Positions 30,872-33,385 of a stretch of DNA of 33,385 nt are shown here, piece after piece; positions within the stretch are counted from its first letter, which is position 1, and every line of letters begins with the position of its first letter. This stretch comes from Oscillospiraceae bacterium. Its GTDB lineage: Bacteria > Bacillota > Clostridia > Oscillospirales > Acutalibacteraceae. Position numbers and translations under genes: made by a program. The notes under the pieces are model-generated. The model had not been told where the DNA came from and searched no databases. It saw nothing but the letters and a program-made list of their open reading frames with translations. The stretch spans positions 1-33,385 of the forward strand of contig JAITBA010000081.1 in the NCBI GenBank assembly GCA_031283835.1, written 5' to 3'.

Positions 30872-32110
30872 ATGACCATTGAATCCATGGGTCTGCGCGC
30901 AAAAAAAGCCGCACAGGTGCTGAGTCTCAGCGACGGCGGGCAGCGCAACGCGGCGCTTTTTGCTATGGCGCAGGCGCTCGAGGCCGGGCAGGCCAACATC
31001 CTCGCGGCAAACGAAGAAGACCTGGCGTGCGCACGCAAAAATAACATGACACAATCGCTGCAAGACCGGCTGCGGCTGACGCCGGAACGGGTGACGGACA
31101 TGCGGCAGGGCATATCCAACATTGGCGCGGAGGAAGATCCTCTGGGCAAAGTGCTGGGCGGCGGCACGCGCCCCAACGGGCTGCAAATGCAGCAGGTGAG
31201 TGTGCCGTTGGGCGTTGTCGGTGTCATCTTCGAATCCCGGCCCAATGTGACCGCCGACGCGGCGGCTCTGTGCCTCAAGAGCGGCAACGCGGTGATTCTG
31301 CGCGGCGGCAAAGAAGCAATTCGCACCAACACGGCCATTGCCAACGCCTTGCGCGGTGCCATCGCCGCCGTGGGCTTGCCAAAAGACTGTGTGCAGCTGG
31401 TGGAGGACACTTCGCGCGAAAGCGCGCTGGCGCTCATGCAGGCCCGCGGCCTTTTGGATGTGCTGATTCCCCGGGGCGGGGCGGGTCTAATCCGGGCGGT
31501 GGTGTCGCAGGCCAGCGTCCCCGTAATCGAAACCGGCGCGGGCGTGTGCCACGCCTACATCGACAGCGCGGCCGATCTTCTCATGGCCCTCAACATTGTC
31601 GAAAACGCCAAGTGCAGCCGCCCTTCGGTGTGCAACGCCCTCGAAACCGTGCTGGTGAACGCGGCCGTTGCCCCCGCGTTTTTGCCGCGGTTGGCGGCGC
31701 GGCTGGCAAGCTACCCGGTGGAGCTGCGGTGCGACGCGCAAGCCCTTGCGCTGTGCGGCGGCGTGCCGGCCACCAAAGAAGACTGGTCTACCGAATACGG
31801 CGAACTGATTCTCAGCATAAAAATCGTGCAAAACCTCAGCGAAGCCCTGGCGCACATTGCACGCTACAGCACCAAGCACAGCGAGTGCATTGTCACAAAC
31901 GATTACGCGGCGGCCATGCGTTTTAGCAAAGAAGTGGACGCGGCGGCGGTCTATGTCAATGCCAGCACCCGCTTCACCGACGGCGGCGAATTTGGCTTTG
32001 GAGCCGAAATCGGCATTGCCACACAAAAACTCCATGCCCGCGGCCCCCTGGGCTTGCGGCATCTCACCAGCTACAAATATTTCATCTTTGGCAGCGGGCA
32101 AATACGATAA
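30872..32110 (+). CDS. proA: Gamma-glutamyl phosphate reductase
   Basis: The 412-residue enzyme reduces gamma-glutamyl phosphate to glutamate semialdehyde with NADPH, the second step of proline synthesis. It belongs to the aldehyde dehydrogenase superfamily and shows VPLGVVGVIFESRPNVTADAAALCLKSGNA, VILRGGKEA, LIPRGGAGLI and the catalytic cysteine in PSVCNALET (Cys254), plus NASTRFTDGGEFGFGAEIGI near the end. ATG 30872 follows AAAGGGAGA; an upstream in-frame TTG is not needed. Together with proB it completes the route to the semialdehyde; proC is not in the window. Confidence 0.97.
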   Translation: MTIESMGLRAKKAAQVLSLSDGGQRNAALFAMAQALEAGQANILAANEEDLACARKNNMTQSLQDRLRLTPERVTDMRQGISNIGAEEDPLGKVLGGGTRPNGLQMQQVSVPLGVVGVIFESRPNVTADAAALCLKSGNAVILRGGKEAIRTNTAIANALRGAIAAVGLPKDCVQLVEDTSRESALALMQARGLLDVLIPRGGAGLIRAVVSQASVPVIETGAGVCHAYIDSAADLLMALNIVENAKCSRPSVCNALETVLVNAAVAPAFLPRLAARLASYPVELRCDAQALALCGGVPATKEDWSTEYGELILSIKIVQNLSEALAHIARYSTKHSECIVTNDYAAAMRFSKEVDAAAVYVNASTRFTDGGEFGFGAEIGIATQKLHARGPLGLRHLTSYKYFIFGSGQIR

Positions 32111-32147
32111 AAATTTGCAACACGCGCAAAAATCAGGAGGTAACGAC

Positions 32148-32855
32148 ATGGAATTGCACAGAAGAGCCCATAAATGGGCATTCCCGCTGGGGATGCTGCT
32201 GGTGGTGCTGGCGGTGGTGGGGGCGGTCTCGCTCGTGCGCACCGCGGCCAACGGCGTGCGGCAGCAACTAAACAACCCAGAGGAGCGGGTATTCTTTGAA
32301 ACCTTTTTGGCAAAAATCATCGTGCACGACCCCGACCCCTTCGACAGCCCCGACAGCGCGGATGACTTTTCGCAGCTGTTCGACATTTGCCTGTGGTCCC
32401 TGACCCAGGACGGCAACAACACCCCGCAAAAGTTTCGGCAAGACAAAAACGACAACCTAAACCTGCAAATCGACAAAAAAACCGTGGACGCGGAATATAT
32501 GAAGCTGTTCAACGTTTCGCCGCCAGATTATTTCACCGTGGAAGGCAACGAATTCGACTTTGTGTGGGACGCGGAACACGAGTACTACCTGGTGCCCGTC
32601 ACCGGCACGCTGCCCATCTATACCCCGCGTGTGACCGACATTAAAAAAACCGCCAGCCAAGTGCGGCTGACGGTGGATTATATTGCCACCAACGATTTTG
32701 AAGTGGACGCGGAATGGAACATTACACCTGCCAAGCCCGCAAAAACCATGATCATCACGCTCTACCAGCGGCAGGACGAAACCTACTATGTCGGCGCCAT
32801 CCAGCAGCAGGCCGGCATCGACACGGTCAACAACGCCCCAAAAATAAGCAAATAA
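32148..32855 (+). CDS. Membrane-anchored extracytoplasmic protein, unknown function
   Basis: The 235-residue protein has a basic start (MELHRRAHK), a single N-terminal span (WAFPLGMLLVVLAVVGAVSLV) and an acidic, aromatic-rich extracytoplasmic part of about 200 residues (FETFLAKIIVHDPDPFD..., YYLVPVTGTLPIYTPRV, TYYVGAIQQQ). The span may be an uncleaved signal anchor. ATG 32148 has AGGAGG at 32135-32140. The beta-rich C-terminus suggests a compact domain, similar in style to conserved clostridial hypothetical proteins, but I cannot name a family. It is downstream of proA and 22 nt before the amidohydrolase gene, so the two may be cotranscribed. Confidence 0.82.
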   Translation: MELHRRAHKWAFPLGMLLVVLAVVGAVSLVRTAANGVRQQLNNPEERVFFETFLAKIIVHDPDPFDSPDSADDFSQLFDICLWSLTQDGNNTPQKFRQDKNDNLNLQIDKKTVDAEYMKLFNVSPPDYFTVEGNEFDFVWDAEHEYYLVPVTGTLPIYTPRVTDIKKTASQVRLTVDYIATNDFEVDAEWNITPAKPAKTMIITLYQRQDETYYVGAIQQQAGIDTVNNAPKISK

Positions 32856-32877
32856 TTCCACAAAAAGGAGAGCCAGC

Positions 32878-33385
32878 GTGATCATCGACGCCCATGTACA
32901 TCTTTATCCGGATAAAATCGCGGCAAAGGCGGCGCAAAACATTGGGGCGTTTTATGATTTGCCCATGGCCTACGACGGGAGTCTGGCGCAGCTCAAGGCC
33001 GCCTGCCAACGCGCGGGCGTTGCCGCGTGCGTGCTATGCTCGGTGGCCACCGCACCCGCACAGGCCCACAGTATCAATGTGTTTTTGGCCGATGCAAAAA
33101 CACGCCTGGGCTGGGCCGCCCTTTGCGCGTTGCACCCGGCCATGGCGCCGCAAGAAGTGACCGCGGCGCTTGATTTTGCGCAGGCACAAGGCATGGTTGG
33201 GGCAAAACTGCACCCCGATTTTCAGCGCTTTTGTGCCGACGACCCGGCTGTGTTCCCGCTCTACGGCGCCCTTGCCGCGCGCGGCATGCCCTTGTTGCTG
33301 CATGCGGGCGACGCCCGGTTTCGGTTTTCGAACCCCCAAAAAATTGCGCGCCTGCTGCAGGCGTTTCCAACACTCACCGTGGTTG
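32878..33385 (+). CDS. Amidohydrolase-2 family metal-dependent hydrolase, 3' end beyond window
   Basis: The frame opens at GTG 32878, preceded by AAAAAGGAG, and is still open at the window edge (169 residues seen). The start MIIDAHVHLYPDK contains the HxH metal-binding motif of TIM-barrel amidohydrolases; VGAKLHPDFQRF and PLLLHAGD supply further expected histidines. The family includes decarboxylases and lactonases, often annotated as TatD-like or amidohydrolase 2. Substrate cannot be deduced. About 100 further residues would be expected downstream. Confidence 0.85.
   Translation, partial: MIIDAHVHLYPDKIAAKAAQNIGAFYDLPMAYDGSLAQLKAACQRAGVAACVLCSVATAPAQAHSINVFLADAKTRLGWAALCALHPAMAPQEVTAALDFAQAQGMVGAKLHPDFQRFCADDPAVFPLYGALAARGMPLLLHAGDARFRFSNPQKIARLLQAFPTLTVV

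Noticed and set aside
1..33385. CRISPR arrays, tRNA, rRNA and known riboswitches
   Set aside because: No regularly spaced repeats, no cloverleaf-like sequences with CCA ends and no recognisable riboswitch cores were found by reading; a covariance-model scan could still find divergent RNAs.

Overview
The window reads as chromosome from an endospore-forming member of the Clostridia, probably Oscillospirales-like. Pointers are a SpoIIE phosphatase, an AbrB-type regulator with a C-terminal zinc ribbon, a ClpE-type unfoldase with an N-terminal zinc finger, CvpA, strong Shine-Dalgarno sites and sigma-A promoters with 17-bp spacers. The host genes are rich in G+C with many GCC/GGC codons. The placement is inference; no rRNA or tRNA gene was seen.

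Layout. 1-94: tail of a 4Fe-4S ferredoxin-type protein. 140-3976: sensor histidine kinase, GT-D-fold glycosyltransferase (overlapping by 4 nt) and asnS. 4172-7336: an intracellular GH2 beta-galactosidase with its own promoter. 7513-7848: a small secreted proline-rich protein followed by terminators. 8017-8286 (minus): AbrB-type regulator, divergent from phoH-ybeY (8649-10119), which has a consensus promoter and ends in a strong terminator. 10407-12857: spoIIE. 13032-17789 (minus): two small unknown genes, clpE, pgsA and cvpA.

18122-28279 is an accessory block, visibly richer in A+T, with all genes on the plus strand. It opens with a 194-aa Hin/resolvase-size serine recombinase. Immediately after it lies a 182-bp segment bounded by perfect 27-bp inverted repeats, each holding a 20-bp palindrome centred on AT, with a sigma-A-like promoter inside pointing at the operon. 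The operon encodes an SPFH protein with three zinc ribbons, a zinc-ribbon/helical protein, a soluble and a membrane-anchored member of one unrecognised family, a membrane protein ending in a YidD domain, an EssC-type FHA/FtsK ATPase, a YukD/EsaB-like protein and a WXG100 protein. This looks like a reduced, atypical type VII secretion (T7SSb-like) locus, and the promoter arrangement suggests on/off phase variation by DNA inversion. That is the most interesting object in the window.

The block ends in a 164-bp MITE-like element. An almost identical copy, in the same orientation, follows spoIIE. Both copies sit in the TA of a gene's stop codon. Beyond a terminator, host genes resume from a consensus promoter: folB-folK, an FHA membrane protein, proB-proA, an anchored hypothetical protein and a truncated amidohydrolase that runs off the window.
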